A stretch of 64,000 nucleotides of DNA from Strongyloides papillosus. Its lineage: Eukaryota > Nematoda > Chromadorea > Rhabditida > Strongyloididae. Below the pieces are notes generated by a model. That model saw only the letters and a list, made by a program, of their open reading frames with translations. It was not told where the DNA came from and did no database searches. Within the stretch, counting starts at the first letter, position 1. Each line of letters starts with the position of its first letter. Below, in pieces: positions 11,391 to 20,593 of the stretch. A program made the translations under genes and the position numbers. The stretch is taken from NCBI GenBank assembly GCA_005656395.1, contig SRSI01000079.1:124001-188000 (forward strand). Reading direction: 5' to 3'.

Positions 11391-12671
11391 TATGTTTTTT
11401 CATGCACAACAACCATTTTTTGATCCGCGTTGTTTAACGAGCGTTTTCTTAAATGATTGGTTTAGCTTTGGTGCAATAAACAAGTTGTTATATTCTTCTA
11501 AATCTCTTCTACACGATGATATATATCATTGCCATGAGCTCTATTTATCATCATCTTATCTGAAAAACAAACAATGGTATCAAAACGTGATATTCGTGCC
11601 ACTATGCTTTATGATTTTAAACGTGGTACTAATGCTACAAAAACAACTTGAGAAAATAACGAAACTTTCGGAAAAATCTTGTCAATGTTTTTACTGTACA
11701 AAGATGGTTTAGAAAATTCAAAGAAGGCAGTGAGGACCTCGAAAACGAAAAGCATGGGAGACCTGAGTCTGTTCTTGATATCAACGAATTACGGAAAGCT
11801 GTTAAACACAATTTACACACAACTGTTAAGAAACCTGCAAAGGAGTTAAATATATCAAAATCAACAAATTCTAATCACTAAAAGAAGATAGAAAAGACAA
11901 AAAGCTCGACAAATGGGCACTTTACGAATTAAATGACAATAAAAAATTGCGTCGTTATGAAGTTTGTTCTTCTCTCATTTTGAAGAAAAATGACGCACTT
12001 CTAAGTCGTCTTATAACTATAACTTGTGATAAAAAGTGGATTCTGTACGAAAATTGTAAAAGAACTGAACAATGGTTGAACAAAAATGAAGCACCGAAAC
12101 AGTTCCTGCAACCCAAATTATCTCCAAAAAAAAGTTATGGTGATTGTTTCGTGGTCTGCTGTAGGAGTTATTCAATATAAGTCCATGAAACCTGGAGAAA
12201 CCTTTAATTCAGACTTTTATTGCTGAGTACTTAAAGAGATGACCTAAAATTGTCAAAAAAATACTTGTTTTAGTCAATAGGAAAGAACCTATTCTTCTTT
12301 ATGATGATGCAAGACCATATTTTTCAAAGACAACTCTTCAGAAATTGAGCAATTAAGAATATAAAACTTTGCCTCATTCCGCATATTCACCTGACCTTGC
12401 TGGAACAGATTTTTACTTTTTCAAACATCTTAAAAACTTCTTAATGAAGATAATCTTTAGGAACAATGAAGACATAAAAACTGCCATTGAAACTTTCCTT
12501 GATTCTAGAAGTCTGGATTCTATGCAAAAAAAATAAGAAAACTTGTATCTTATTGGCAACAATGTGTAGATTCTAATGATTCTTATTTCGAATAAAAATA
12601 TTTATTTTTTATAGAGTTACGCGCATTAAAAATTTATTTAAAAAACGATTATTTTACATGGAACGACCTAA
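11390..12671 (+). mobile_element. Degenerate mariner-family DNA transposon
   Basis: Contains a broken mariner transposase. The right end reads ...GGAACGACCTAA at 12660-12671 and is followed by TA, the usual mariner target, exactly where homology to repeat copy C begins. No matching left terminal inverted repeat was found at the junction with copy B near 11390, so the left end appears deleted or rearranged. Confidence 0.75.
11574..12592 (+). pseudogene. Mariner transposase pseudogene
   Basis: Reading across frames recovers the mariner transposase order. An N-terminal helix-turn-helix region starts at the ATG of 11574 (SKRDIRATMLYDF) and continues with WFRKFKEG...ENEKHGRP in another frame. The first catalytic block is CDKKWILYEN near 12025. 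The second is LYDDARPYF (DNARPH in the family) near 12300. The third is HSAYSPDLAGTDFYFF near 12375, the D of the D,D34D triad. Several frameshifts and in-frame stops disrupt it, so it cannot make transposase. The catalytic aspartates survive in the relic, which points to moderate age. Confidence 0.85.
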
Positions 12672-12879
12672 TACATTTAATAGTTAACAAAATACAATGA
12701 TAGCTAAATAAATCTATATTTAGTTATACTTTATAAAAATAAAGATTAACCTGTTGGTCATGAAAATGAAAGCAAATTTTTATTTAAAACAATTTATAAT
12801 GTTAATCTTTGACCTTTAATAATTTTATAAAATAAAAGTAAAATATTCAATTATCAATGCATTCGCAACTTTTTTCCCA

Positions 12880-13152
12880 ATGAATTTTATCAAAAACACT
12901 AAAACAAATATTTTCATTTTTTTGATTTTTTCTATACTTTGTTCTCAATTTGTCGAAAATGCTCCAAGAAGAAGAGGTGATTCGGTAGATACTTTTCCGT
13001 TAAGACGTAAAACTGGAAACTTGGGATTACCTTCTAATCCAATTCAAAAGGGTTTTGAGGATACAAGCAGATATTTAGGTGGACGAGGGATTCTAGGAAA
13101 TTCATCTAGCTATGGCGGTACCGGTCCAGGAGGTTATGGAAGAAGAAAATAA
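12880..13152 (+). CDS. Small secreted Gly/Arg-rich peptide precursor, function unknown
   Basis: A 90-residue intronless frame. Residues 1-28 form a clear signal peptide (hydrophobic core IFIFLIFSILC, likely cleavage after VENA). The rest is basic and Gly/Pro-rich, with candidate convertase sites RRR (30-32) and RRK (42-44). It ends GGYGRRK: Gly followed by three basic residues at the very C-terminus is the arrangement that yields a C-terminal amide in neuropeptide precursors. I do not recognise the family. It could be a neuropeptide-like or antimicrobial-type peptide, or a secreted effector. Two broken copies of the same gene lie at 852-1242 and 10863-11069, so this is the only intact member in the window. 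Confidence 0.6.
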   Translation: MNFIKNTKTNIFIFLIFSILCSQFVENAPRRRGDSVDTFPLRRKTGNLGLPSNPIQKGFEDTSRYLGGRGILGNSSSYGGTGPGGYGRRK

Positions 13153-13288
13153 TTTTAATATTTCTTAAAATTTTTGTTATTCAATAAAAAATTTTACAAA
13201 TATTTATTTTAAATTGACTTTAAAGATTTTTACACTATTTTCTTTTGACAAAAAAATATTTTATTTTATACTACTCTTTGTTCTAAAT

Positions 13289-13589
13289 AGTAAACAGTTT
13301 GCAAATATATCACATCTTAAAACGATTATTTCTGCTATTTGTGTATAAATATGGGGGAAAACAATGAATTTACCATTTCTTAAAGATCTGATGTTTTTTA
13401 TAATCTTTTATTCTTATTGTAATCAAATTTGTTATTTCAGAGTTTACTAACACTACTCGAGACTTGAGAGAAGAATCGTTCATATATTCTCGAATAGCTC
13501 TGTAACTAATTAGGCAAGTTCATATCATCTTTATTTATTATTGTTTATATTTTATATATAGAGTGCATACCAATAGAAATATTTTTACT
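13289..13589. repeat. Solo LTR with 4-bp target duplication
   Basis: A 301-bp insertion beginning AGTAAAC and ending TTTTTACT (AGT...ACT termini), flanked by AAAT at 13285-13288 and 13590-13593. Repeat copies A (about 1370-1390) and B (about 11210-11225) supply the empty site with a single AAAT. No internal coding region, so this is best read as a solo LTR left after recombination. Its sequence differs from the LTRs of both full elements here. Confidence 0.75.
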
Positions 13590-13630
13590 AAATTATACAA
13601 TGAGAGGAATTAATAAATTTTTTTTAAAAA

Positions 13631-13796
13631 AGACAGGTCATGTCACCATGATTGATGGCTAGAAAAGAACATGAAATAATGAGTATAAATGAACTAAAAA
13701 GAAGTAAAAATAACTAATACCACTAATGTTTACATATATATTTTTCTTATATTATTATTAAATTGTACTCATTTTTAAATTATATTTATCTCCAAT
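13631..13796. other. Unassigned DNA between repeat copy C and element 2
   Basis: About 165 bp absent from repeat copies A and B. Together with 17661-17670 it may be the remains of an older insertion into which element 2 later jumped, but its ends are not clear. Confidence 0.35.
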
Positions 13797-13990
13797 AGTA
13801 AAGGGATGACATAGCGGAATGATGGATTGATGTCATCCTATTTAAGGAGGCAAAATGACAATAAAGTCATTATATTTTTTTCTAAGTTTAATTGTAAATA
13901 TTATGTAATATTATCTAACTTTAAATTTCTTATAATTATTAATTTGTATTTTGTAGACCAAAATCACCATTTAAAATAAAATTTTTAACT
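13797..13990 (+). repeat. 5' LTR of element 2
   Basis: 194 bp, identical to 17463-17656. It contains a perfect 9-bp inverted repeat, GGATGACAT at 13804-13812 against 13830-13838, separated by 17 bases. Confidence 0.93.
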
Positions 13991-14035
13991 ACACTTCTAC
14001 CGGACATAGGGCTATTTTTAACTGGTGAAGCCAAC

Positions 14036-17000
14036 ATGTCAACAGAAGTAAACGATGGTAATGAGGAAACACCCAAGACTGGGGTAAATGAAGAGGCGTT
14101 ACAGCAAGATGTTTTAGATGAAAGAATGGATAAAGTTCTTAACAAAAAGGTTAGACAGTTAATTACTATATGTCAAAAACACGGAATTAGTTATAAAGGA
14201 AAGAAATTGGAAATCGCGAGAAGGTTGGTTGAGAGAGAGGACTTCGATCTGATTTTTGGAGAAAATGATGAGGATGACAGTGAGGATGACGAACCGAAGG
14301 AAGAAGACAAGACTTTCACATCGACACCCAAGCCTAACCAAGAGGATAAAACTTTCACATCGACACCTAAGCCTAAACAAGATATCACCTTCACACAAGA
14401 ACAATTGAATGCTATCATGGTAGCTTTTGCAAAGGCTAATGTCACCGAGAATCCTACACCACATCCTTCGAAGAAACAAAACAGGTTAACCTTCACTTCA
14501 CAAGTACCAATGTATCAGCATAGTGAATTCGGAATAAGTGACTATTTAAAGCGGTTATCGTTAGCCTTGGAGGCCGATGATGTTGAAGAAGACAAAAAGT
14601 CACATCTGTTGCTATTGAAGATGCCTGAAGACATCCAACGAAAGCTTAATAATGAGTTTCTGGGAAAACCACAGCTTCAGTCATTCCAGACATTGGTTGC
14701 AACACTGGAGAGAAGTCATGGTAGAGATAATAAAGTTGGTGCTATTAGAATAAAATTACTGTCCTTTGCTTTAGACTTTAGTAAAGATAAGTTTGAAGAA
14801 AGTGTTAAACAACTCTTGACTATGGTTGAAATTGCAAATCCAGGCATTCCTCCTAGAGTGGTTAAAAGGTTACAAAAGGCTGAGTTAGAAATGAGAACTA
14901 GAGGTAAAATGGCTTTATGGAAGTTGATAAATGAATCAAATGATGATGAACATATTGAAGTCTTGGTACAAAGAATGGTGAATGCAAATGAGTTACATCA
15001 TCAAAAGTTTTCTTCCGGGAAATCCAAACAGTCGAAGGCTCCACCAACTACTGATCAGTTGAAAGCTAAGGGTGGTTGTGTACTTCATCCAAAAGGAAAC
15101 CACACCAATGAACAGTGTAAATTTCAAGAAAAACTGAAAGGAGCTAGTAAAGATAATCAAGTAAACAAGATAAAAGCGTCTGTGTTACCTGAAGTTAGTC
15201 AGAAGTCTTTAGATATTAGAATTCATGTACAAATTGATGCAGGTGAAGGTATGAAGAGTGTTTTTACTGTTGGGTATGTAGATTCTGGAGCACAAGTATC
15301 TATTATGGAAAATAGGCTTGCACGTCAACTGGAGATGGAGCTTGCTCCTCCTCGGTATCCTGGTTTGAAAACACTTGGGGGAAATCAACTAACTCCTGTT
15401 GCTTCAGTAAAAGTTGATATGAAAATTGGTCAAAGGATGATCTCTCTTGTGTTTGAAGTAGTTGATGCTCAGCTAGATGTTTTCAGTAAAGTGTTGATAG
15501 GAAGTGATGTATTGAGTCTTCTTTCTGCAAACATTCAATATGGTAATCTTCCTGCTCTTGTTGTTGATGGAGTTACAATTCCAAGTTTAACAGTTGATGA
15601 TCTGAACAATAGAAATAAACCTGTATTGAGCAAAGTGGCCGAAGCTGCTGTTGAGGTTGAGAATTTCATTAAGTCCAAATTTCCTAATGTCATCTCTCAA
15701 CATCAATTTGATTTGGGAAAGTCAATTATTCCTGCACAGAAAATTGAGTTGATGAGTGGTGATATTGCACCATTCCGAAGATATTTTCCGCCTCAGCACT
15801 ACAGAAAGGATGCTTTAGAATACATTAATCAAATGGTAGAGTCTGGAGTTTGCAAACCTTCTTTTGATGCTAAGTTTATGTTTAATTTGGTATGTGCATA
15901 TAAACCTTCTGGTAGTATAAGACTATGTTTAGACCTGAGACCATTGAATGTCTTAGTTAAATCTTTTCAATATCGTTCATGGTCAGTGAAGGATTTCTGT
16001 AGAGAATTTCAAAATTTTTCTTACGTGTCTTCAATCGATTTGGTTCAGTCGTACTACCAAGTTCCACTGTGTGAAGAAGATCTCAATTTAATAGGATTCA
16101 GGTGGGGTGATAATTGTTATACAATGATGAGATTACCATTCGGGCTTAAAACATCGCCTCAAATCTTTCAGAAAATCATGGACCAAATGTTGTTGAATAC
16201 TAAAGCCAGAAGTTATCAAGATGATATTATTTTGCCAACCTCCGGTTCTAGAGATGAACATCTAGCAGCTCTAGCAGATCTTTTGAAAGTTTTAGAAACT
16301 TATGGGTTTAAGATAAATTTAAGTAAATCAAAGTTTATGGCACAAGAATGTACGTTTTTGGGGTATAAATTCACACCAGCAGGTTACACAATTACTGATA
16401 AATATACTAAATCAATTAGTGATTTTCCTATGCCGAACACATTGGCTAATTTGAGGAAATTTAGAGGAGGATATGGTTATGTGAGAACAATGATTCCAAA
16501 ATGTTATGAAATAGAAAGACCGTTAAATCAATGTATAGCTCAATTAGAATCTAAGAAGATTCCAAAGAATACTATTATAGAGTTACCAAATGATGTTCAA
16601 AAAGCAATAAGAGAATTAAAAGAGAAAGTTATTGAAATAACAATAATGGCTTTTCCGAAGTGGGATGAGGTTTTCTACTTGGAAGCAGATGCATCCATAT
16701 ACGGATATGGAGCTGTCTTATATCAAATAAATGAAAGTGATAATACTAAAAATGTTATTGGATATTACAACAAGTCAACGTCACCGCTGAAGAGGAAATA
16801 TCCAACAACACATTTAGAATTACGATCAATTTCAAATGCACTTACGTACTTTCGAGAATTCTTGTGGGGAAATATGGTGATAGTTAGAAGTGATCATAAG
16901 AATTTAAAGTCATTAATACAGTCTAACTTGGATCCCAGAATATACAAGCATATAAACAATATTAACATGTACAATATTCAAGTAGAGTGGATTCAAGGGT

Positions 17001-17467
17001 CAAAGAATACGATAGCCGATGCACTATCAAGGGTTCCTGAAGTAAAGTTTGTTTCATCTCAGACGTTAGCTGACATTCAACAAGAATCTCCAAGTGACGT
17101 AAGAAAGAAGTATTTGAAGAGGGGAGGAATATACGGGAAAATTGATGGTGAAAAATTTAAGCCGTTCATTCCAGATCCAAAAGTTTATCTATTAGTGGAA
17201 GAGTTACACAAAGCAACACACATGCCTAAAGAAAGAACTTTACAATTTATAAAAAGATTTTATGAAGCTAGTGAGGATTTGGTAAAGAAGTATATGAAGG
17301 ATTCTAAATTGGACTTTGTTTTTGATGGGCCGTATGAAGTTAAGAAAGTCACTTTCAACACGTTATGGTATCTGAAACCCGGAAAGCGTCGCCTGTCAAG
17401 AGTACATATTAAGCAGGCAAAAGTTGTTAAAGATGGAGTTGAGGTTTCAGAAAGAGAGAGGGAGTAA
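14036..17467 (+). CDS. Gag-Pol polyprotein of element 2, integrase catalytic core deleted
   Basis: 1143 residues in one frame. A SAP-like helix pair lies near residues 40-70 (RQLITICQKHGISYKGKK), and two short acidic/TFTSTPKP repeats follow. A capsid-like region comes next. The knuckle is a variant, CVLHPKGNHTNEQC, with His at the second metal position (C-H-H-C, spacing 2-4-4). Protease has VDSGAQVSIM. Reverse transcriptase has YQDD, and RNase H has EADAS, HLELRS, VRSDHK and ADALSR. The integrase begins with a zinc-finger-like stretch (ELHKATHMPKERTLQFIKRFY), then jumps directly to the C-terminal GPY/F-type module (FDGPYEV). The CC half of the finger and the D,D,E core are absent although the frame is uninterrupted. 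ATG 14036 is the first ATG of the frame. Confidence 0.9.
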   Translation: MSTEVNDGNEETPKTGVNEEALQQDVLDERMDKVLNKKVRQLITICQKHGISYKGKKLEIARRLVEREDFDLIFGENDEDDSEDDEPKEEDKTFTSTPKPNQEDKTFTSTPKPKQDITFTQEQLNAIMVAFAKANVTENPTPHPSKKQNRLTFTSQVPMYQHSEFGISDYLKRLSLALEADDVEEDKKSHLLLLKMPEDIQRKLNNEFLGKPQLQSFQTLVATLERSHGRDNKVGAIRIKLLSFALDFSKDKFEESVKQLLTMVEIANPGIPPRVVKRLQKAELEMRTRGKMALWKLINESNDDEHIEVLVQRMVNANELHHQKFSSGKSKQSKAPPTTDQLKAKGGCVLHPKGNHTNEQCKFQEKLKGASKDNQVNKIKASVLPEVSQKSLDIRIHVQIDAGEGMKSVFTVGYVDSGAQVSIMENRLARQLEMELAPPRYPGLKTLGGNQLTPVASVKVDMKIGQRMISLVFEVVDAQLDVFSKVLIGSDVLSLLSANIQYGNLPALVVDGVTIPSLTVDDLNNRNKPVLSKVAEAAVEVENFIKSKFPNVISQHQFDLGKSIIPAQKIELMSGDIAPFRRYFPPQHYRKDALEYINQMVESGVCKPSFDAKFMFNLVCAYKPSGSIRLCLDLRPLNVLVKSFQYRSWSVKDFCREFQNFSYVSSIDLVQSYYQVPLCEEDLNLIGFRWGDNCYTMMRLPFGLKTSPQIFQKIMDQMLLNTKARSYQDDIILPTSGSRDEHLAALADLLKVLETYGFKINLSKSKFMAQECTFLGYKFTPAGYTITDKYTKSISDFPMPNTLANLRKFRGGYGYVRTMIPKCYEIERPLNQCIAQLESKKIPKNTIIELPNDVQKAIRELKEKVIEITIMAFPKWDEVFYLEADASIYGYGAVLYQINESDNTKNVIGYYNKSTSPLKRKYPTTHLELRSISNALTYFREFLWGNMVIVRSDHKNLKSLIQSNLDPRIYKHINNINMYNIQVEWIQGSKNTIADALSRVPEVKFVSSQTLADIQQESPSDVRKKYLKRGGIYGKIDGEKFKPFIPDPKVYLLVEELHKATHMPKERTLQFIKRFYEASEDLVKKYMKDSKLDFVFDGPYEVKKVTFNTLWYLKPGKRRLSRVHIKQAKVVKDGVEVSERERE

Positions 17468-17656
17468 AGGGATGACATAGCGGAATGATGGATTGATGTC
17501 ATCCTATTTAAGGAGGCAAAATGACAATAAAGTCATTATATTTTTTTCTAAGTTTAATTGTAAATATTATGTAATATTATCTAACTTTAAATTTCTTATA
17601 ATTATTAATTTGTATTTTGTAGACCAAAATCACCATTTAAAATAAAATTTTTAACT
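17463..17656 (+). repeat. 3' LTR of element 2
   Basis: 194 bp, identical to 13797-13990. Its first bases encode the end of the polyprotein: the TAA stop is at 17465-17467. Confidence 0.93.
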
Positions 17657-17660
17657 CAAT

Positions 17661-18160
17661 AAAATATTTACTTATACTAATTTTTATGAAATCTTATAAC
17701 AATATAGTTAACAATAAAAAATTAGAGCTTCAACCAAACGATGTTATTTTATTATAATTCAAGTAATTTTATAAATTAGTTTTACTTGTTGCTCTTAAAT
17801 AATCTTGGTTATAAATATTTTTTCACTATATTTCTGCTATAAAATATTGGATTTATAGTAGATATTGAAGTAAATGTTCAGATTTCATCATTAAATATAA
17901 AAAAGCGTAAAAAATTATACTTCGTTATCGAGACTTTTGCACAGTACTTTTTTGATAATGCCTTTCCGTTGCTTAATTGGTTCTGAAAAACTTTTTTATA
18001 GATATAACGTGATACTTAACAAATTTAAGAATTTTTTATCATAATAATTGCACGCAAAAAAAATATAAAAACAACTCATTTTAAAATGTAACAAGTTTTT
18101 CTCAAATAAAAAATTCAAATTTTTTTACTAGCGACCAATTTTATCGTAAATGTTTTGTAC
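17661..18160. repeat. Segmental repeat unit, copy C (right part)
   Basis: Resumes homology to copy A at about 1412 (ACTAATTTTTATGAAATCTTAT) and continues to the equivalent of about 1890. The stretch matching the open frame of copy A at 1641-1823 is broken here, supporting its rejection as a gene. Confidence 0.7.
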
Positions 18161-18524
18161 ATTAAAATTAAAGCAATAGTTAAAGAATTATTAATATAGG
18201 TTGTTATTTTTATATTATAAGTATTTAAGTATATGATAATTAAGTATACTATTATTATAGTTTTACTTACATTGTTTTCTATTTAAAAAGTTTATTTTTT
18301 ATAATAAATAAGTTTATTCTTCACAGAAATAGATAGACTTAGATATTAAACTCATAGCATTAGTTGTGAGCAAAGGCTACAACAGTTTATAAAAAAGGAA
18401 AATTGAATACAATATTAACTTTAACAATAACTTTTTGATTTGTATGCTTCATTAAAAGTATCCCCTTCCTCTTGATGTTGTTATATTGACATATCTTCTG
18501 ACAATTTAGTAAATACCGTCAAAC
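18161..18524. other. AT-rich spacer
   Basis: No gene seen. Its right end (from about 18380) resembles the region downstream of the paralogous gene at 22124 and so includes the 3' flank of the duplicated SXP/RAL-2 locus. Confidence 0.5.
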
Positions 18525-19101
18525 TCAAATATTCTTTGTCCTTCTATTGCCAGAATTTCTTACACCGATATTGTTTCTTCCAACAAAGCCTCCATTACTC
18601 ATAGGATTCTTACGACCATCCTCAAAACTATCATATTCATTTGAAAAATCTTCAATTGAATTTGAATTAACTTGTTTTATCTGACTTTTTCTATCATTTC
18701 TGGATAAACTTTCATTGCCTGAAACTTGATCAACTTGTCTCTGTCCATTTTTATCGCCATAAGACATTGTTGAATTATTTCTATATTTAATTCTTCCTTG
18801 TTTTACTTCATTTAAATTAGATGTTTTGTTTTGGTTATACTGATCGTAACGAATCTAAGATAATAATAAATTATATATTATTAATTACTAAACTTACAGC
18901 ATAATTTCTGCTTTGAGTGTTAGGGTAATCAGAATTTTTTTGTTTCGCTTGATAATTTGTATCACCATCTTCATTTGATTTATCATCTTGTTCCTGTGAA
19001 CTAGTAAGTGACATATATGAGGGATTGTTCCTTCTGTTAAAGTTACCACCATAGCATCTCAAAGCAATAACAACAATAAAAATAACAATAAAATACTTCA
19101 T
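18525..19101 (-). CDS. SXP/RAL-2 family (DUF148-like) secreted protein, paralogue 1
   Basis: Two exons, 19101-18898 and 18854-18525, with a 43-nt GT-AG intron in phase 0; 177 residues. The start at 19101 matches that of the paralogue at 22781, although an upstream in-frame ATG exists at 19158. Signal peptide MKYFIVIFIVVIALRCYG. The middle shows the charged helical pattern of the nematode SXP/RAL-2 domain (QRQVDQVSGNESLSRNDRK). Members are secreted, often immunogenic proteins of parasitic nematodes; their biochemical role is unsettled. Compared with paralogue 2 the end is shorter: a 1-nt change near 18530 brings an early TGA, and the old frame beyond also contains a stop, so the C-terminus is decaying. 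Divergence is high, and relaxed constraint or pseudogenisation is possible. Confidence 0.7.
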
Positions 19102-19174
19102 GATTATGGTATTCAATTTTATTAAAGCTTTAAAAGGCTTTGTATTTTTAATGTGCAATACGCTAACTTAAATA

Positions 19175-19210
19175 CACTTCTTGGAAGTTGTTTAAATAGG
19201 TTAAACTGTC
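19175..19210 (-). promoter_or_regulatory. Conserved upstream block of SXP/RAL-2 paralogue 1
   Basis: The block around GTTGTTTAAATAGG, on the minus strand CCTATTTAAACAAC, lies about 95 bases upstream of the start codon. It is almost identical to 22859-22890, which is placed the same way before paralogue 2. The TATTTAAA core could be a TATA-type element; this is inference from conservation and position. Confidence 0.45.
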
Positions 19211-19661
19211 AAGCATAAACATTGACTTTAATTCAAACCTAATAGAGCTTATTTAAAAATTGTTGCTGATTAAACAAAATAAAAGATTTTGTACTTGATT
19301 ATAATAATTTTTATAAATTTTGTTTAGATTATCAATATTTATCTTTATAGTGGTTCACCTTCCTACAGTTTACGAATATTTTTACTGACAAAAATGATTT
19401 TTTTCCCAAAACTTTTCTTTGATATGTTTTAACAGGTTATGTCTTGTACACGGCGCATATTTTATATATTTTTTAATTTTAATAAACAGTCGAAAGCCAT
19501 TTTTCGTATGATTTTACTTAGTCTTCTAAAGCTTTATATTAGAACATTTTTACTATTAAAAGTCAGTTAATTTTAAAAAGAGTTAATGCGAATACGGAAT
19601 GAATTTTTTATCTTTTACAATGCAAAGAAACAACATAAAAATGTAGATAAAATAAAAGTTT

Positions 19662-20593
19662 CTAATGTTGTTTTTGATTTTCCCACAATTCACATCTATT
19701 TTCAGGATTCATTTTACTGTTCAATTTACATTTAAAAGCATCAGAAAACGGTTTATAGTTTGATAAAGCCACTTTAGTTCGTGTTTCTCCTAGAGCATGT
19801 TCATCAGTTTTTATTAGTTCTTCTAATTTTTCTTTAGTAATATGTTCACAAAAAATCCTACCAAAACTGATGAAAAATAATTGTTCATTAGTAATATCTT
19901 CAAAACCAGGAACAACTAAATCCTTACCATCATTACTTTGAAGATACTTCATGTAAGCTCTGTGAGCAATTTTAAGTCCACCATTGTCAGGAATATGTTC
20001 ACTTAATGTCAGTGAACCATTTTTATTAGTTATACTATCTTTTTGCATACCATATTGTTTAACAAAATAATTACTTTTTTCTTCAAAATTTTTAATTGAC
20101 ATTTGAGTGACATTAAATTTATTTTTACTATAACCTTCAAATGTACGATTATATTCTTGATTATCAAAAGCATGAAAAACTTTATGTCCTATAGTGGCTT
20201 AAAAATAATCATAATTATGTGACTTTTGATAGTATGCACTAAATGACAGTTTATTAAGGGCATCTGAATTGATAGAAAATAATTCCACGCATAATAATAA
20301 TATCCATTATTATATACATATTTTCTGATAAAATCATGAGTTTTTATTTATTTTCTCCTGCAAATAGTCAAATTATCAGCATCTTTCATTGAATATTTTC
20401 CAAAGTCCCTAATATAGTCAAGAATATATTGAATTCGCTTGGATTTAAATTCTCTTATATCGTTTTCACAATAGTTTTTTGTTAACTGTACACAAGAAAA
20501 ATCACGAGAAATGAGTTTTTTCAAACTACATCTTATTAAGTTTAAACGAAATATTATTTCTTGTTCCTTTATCAAATATATCTTTCTTTTCAC
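19662..20593 (-). pseudogene. M13 (neprilysin-like) metallopeptidase pseudogene
   Basis: Minus-strand remains of an M13 gene, with pieces in family order. The piece at 20593-20348 resembles the mid ectodomain (RCSLKKLI...IQYILDYIRDF). Near 20285-20215 there is a SFSAYYQKS block, where the family has VNAYY, ending in a stop. Near 20205, ATIGHKVFHAFDN stands where the family has IGHExxHxFD. The last part holds SEHIPDNGGLKIAHRAY (family ENxxDNGGL), NEQLFFISFGRIFC and a C-terminal MNPENRCELW. The catalytic Glu of HExxH is Lys, the segment before it is deleted and stops intervene. M13 enzymes are type II membrane zinc peptidases that cut peptides. This copy lies between the two SXP/RAL-2 paralogues and is not expected to work. 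Confidence 0.75.

Larger units (their letters stand above)
12672..13630. repeat. Segmental repeat unit, copy C (left part)
   Basis: Homology to copies A and B starts at the TA just after the mariner end (equivalent to about 643 in A and 10657 in B). It runs through the intact peptide gene and past a solo LTR inserted at 13289-13589, to about 13630. Unrelated DNA (13631-13796) and element 2 follow, and the copy resumes at about 17661. Confidence 0.7.
13797..17656 (+). mobile_element. Ty3/gypsy-type LTR element lacking the integrase core (element 2)
   Basis: A 3860-bp element with identical 194-bp LTRs (13797-13990 and 17463-17656), termini AGT...ACT, and CAAT duplicated at 13793-13796 and 17657-17660. 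The internal part is one open polyprotein (14036-17467) whose stop codon lies at the first bases of the 3' LTR. AGT...ACT ends with 4-bp duplications are known from insect gypsy-group elements. Protease, RT and RNase H are present, but the integrase catalytic core is missing in frame, so the element should depend on integrase supplied in trans. Identical LTRs imply recent insertion. Confidence 0.92.

Noticed and set aside
11314..11712. 132-codon plus-strand frame
   Set aside because: It runs from repeat DNA into mariner sequence out of the transposase frame, so it is a chance product of the junction.
13991..14010. Primer-binding site directly after the 5' LTR of element 2
   Set aside because: ACACTTCTACC does not begin with TGG or resemble the complement of a tRNA 3' end. 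The better candidate lies at 14022-14031.
14159..14496. Hydrophobic Ser/Leu-rich frames on the minus strand
   Set aside because: They are antisense to the acidic TFTSTPKP-type repeats of the element 2 Gag and arise from its codon composition.
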